NCBI GenBank assembly: GCA_900552935.1
Contig: USBN01000010.1
Span: forward strand, 1 to 39,262
Origin: an uncultured Coriobacteriaceae bacterium
Lineage (GTDB): Bacteria > Actinomycetota > Coriobacteriia > Coriobacteriales > Atopobiaceae
DNA length: 39,262 bases
Direction of reading: 5' to 3'
Part shown: positions 38,668-39,262 of the stretch, piece by piece
Layout of the letters: each line of letters opens with the position of its first letter
Numbering within the stretch: position 1 is the stretch's first letter
Made by a program: the position numbers and the translations under genes
The notes under the pieces: generated by a model
Told to the model about the DNA's origin: nothing
Seen by the model: the letters and a program-made list of their open reading frames with translations, nothing else
Databases searched by the model: none

Positions 38668-39262
38668 ATGACAAACCTGCTTGAAATGCGCGACATACGC
38701 CGTCGTGTGAACGGATCCTTTGCCCTTGAGGGCGTTAGCCTCGCGGTGGGAGAGGGCGAAGTCGTGGGCCTCGTGGGGGCGAATGGCGCCGGTAAGACCA
38801 CGACGATTCGCGCCGCCCTCGGCCTTCTTCTTCTCGATTCCGGTGAGCTGAGCCTGTTCGGCAACGCATTTGGCGCCCACGCCTCGAGCGAGTGCCAGAG
38901 GGACGCGCTCTCTCGCGTGGGCGTGGTGCTTGACGGGTGCCCGTTCCCTAGAGACCACACCGTCCGGCAATCCGCGGCTTGCGTATCGACCGCGTATGGA
39001 TCCTGGGATCAAGCTCGCTTCGAGCGCCTGTGTGCGGAGTATGGCCTCGGCCTCAAGACCAAGGTGAAGGACCTCTCACGTGGCATGGGGATGAAGCTGC
39101 AGCTCGCGGTGGCATTCTCGCACGAAGCCGAGCTGCTGATTCTCGATGAGGCGACGGCTGGCCTTGACCCCATCGCTCGTGACGAAGTCCTTGACCAGTT
39201 CCGCGCGTTCGCAAGCGAGGAGGGTCATGGCGTGCTGCTCTCGAGCCACATTACATCCGACC
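38668..39262 (+). CDS. ABC transporter ATP-binding protein (partial)
   Basis: The frame is open from ATG 38668 to the window edge (198 codons). Walker A GANGAGKT, signature LSRGMGMKL, Walker B LLILDEATAGLD and switch His in LLSSHITSD are present. Signature LSRGM replaces the canonical LSGGQ, as in YtrB/BcrA-type exporters. With the GntR regulator this suggests a YtrABC- or antibiotic-export-like operon whose membrane subunit lies beyond the edge. GAAAGG precedes the start. Confidence 0.9.
   Translation, partial: MTNLLEMRDIRRRVNGSFALEGVSLAVGEGEVVGLVGANGAGKTTTIRAALGLLLLDSGELSLFGNAFGAHASSECQRDALSRVGVVLDGCPFPRDHTVRQSAACVSTAYGSWDQARFERLCAEYGLGLKTKVKDLSRGMGMKLQLAVAFSHEAELLILDEATAGLDPIARDEVLDQFRAFASEEGHGVLLSSHITSD

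Overview
The window reads as ordinary chromosome of a high-GC, strongly fermentative actinobacterium. A Coriobacteriia member (Olsenella/Atopobiaceae-like) is the best guess. This rests on Actinobacteria-like codon use, an AdhE plus two further iron alcohol dehydrogenases, AddAB-type recombination genes, an IPxTG cell-wall-anchored protein and many AAAGGGACWGTCCCTTT intergenic palindromes. That assignment is inference; no rRNA gene or other decisive marker lies here.

Layout. 1-5,007: the thrS tail, a stand-alone C-terminal fragment of a PLP sulfur-amino-acid enzyme, a small membrane protein, adhE with a long leader, and an APH-fold kinase, followed by a large structured RNA element (5,032-5,140). 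5,252-16,177: a same-strand DNA-metabolism block of nadK, recN, addB, addA and rmuC. 16,261-18,891: a secreted, sortase-anchored protein bracketed by two copies of a palindromic repeat. 18,980-22,858: a Cys-containing unknown gene, then two minus-strand methionine genes (a short MetE-type methyltransferase and metY).

The most interesting item is the metY leader (22,625-22,858, minus). It contains a strong promoter, a 31-codon leader ORF with the run MMMCMRM behind a good Shine-Dalgarno, a rho-independent terminator, and a segment just after the Met codons that is perfectly complementary over 10 nt to the terminator's 5' arm. This is the architecture of ribosome-mediated transcription attenuation by methionine. 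The leader gene is too short for routine gene finding.

23,248-25,951: an aldo/keto reductase, a LysR regulator with a likely autoregulatory site, then about 820 bp without genes that holds two 120-bp imperfect palindromes and two sets of tandem repeats. 25,952-32,225: an iron ADH, a radical SAM/SPASM protein whose promoter carries an 18-bp direct repeat, an SDR, an acylphosphatase/iron-ADH pair and a small membrane protein, with three more palindrome copies. 32,573-39,262: class II aldolase, SEC-C methionine aminopeptidase, AIM24-family protein, lipoprotein, Ogt, a small CxxC protein, rlmH, and a YtrA-type GntR regulator heading a truncated ABC transporter operon with an 11-bp inverted-repeat operator.

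Functionally the window mixes redox/fermentation enzymes (adhE, two iron ADHs, AKR, SDR, fba), sulfur-amino-acid metabolism (metY, MetE-type enzyme, perhaps the LysR gene) and genome maintenance (recN, addAB, rmuC, ogt). No tRNA, rRNA, CRISPR array, transposase or prophage gene was recognised.
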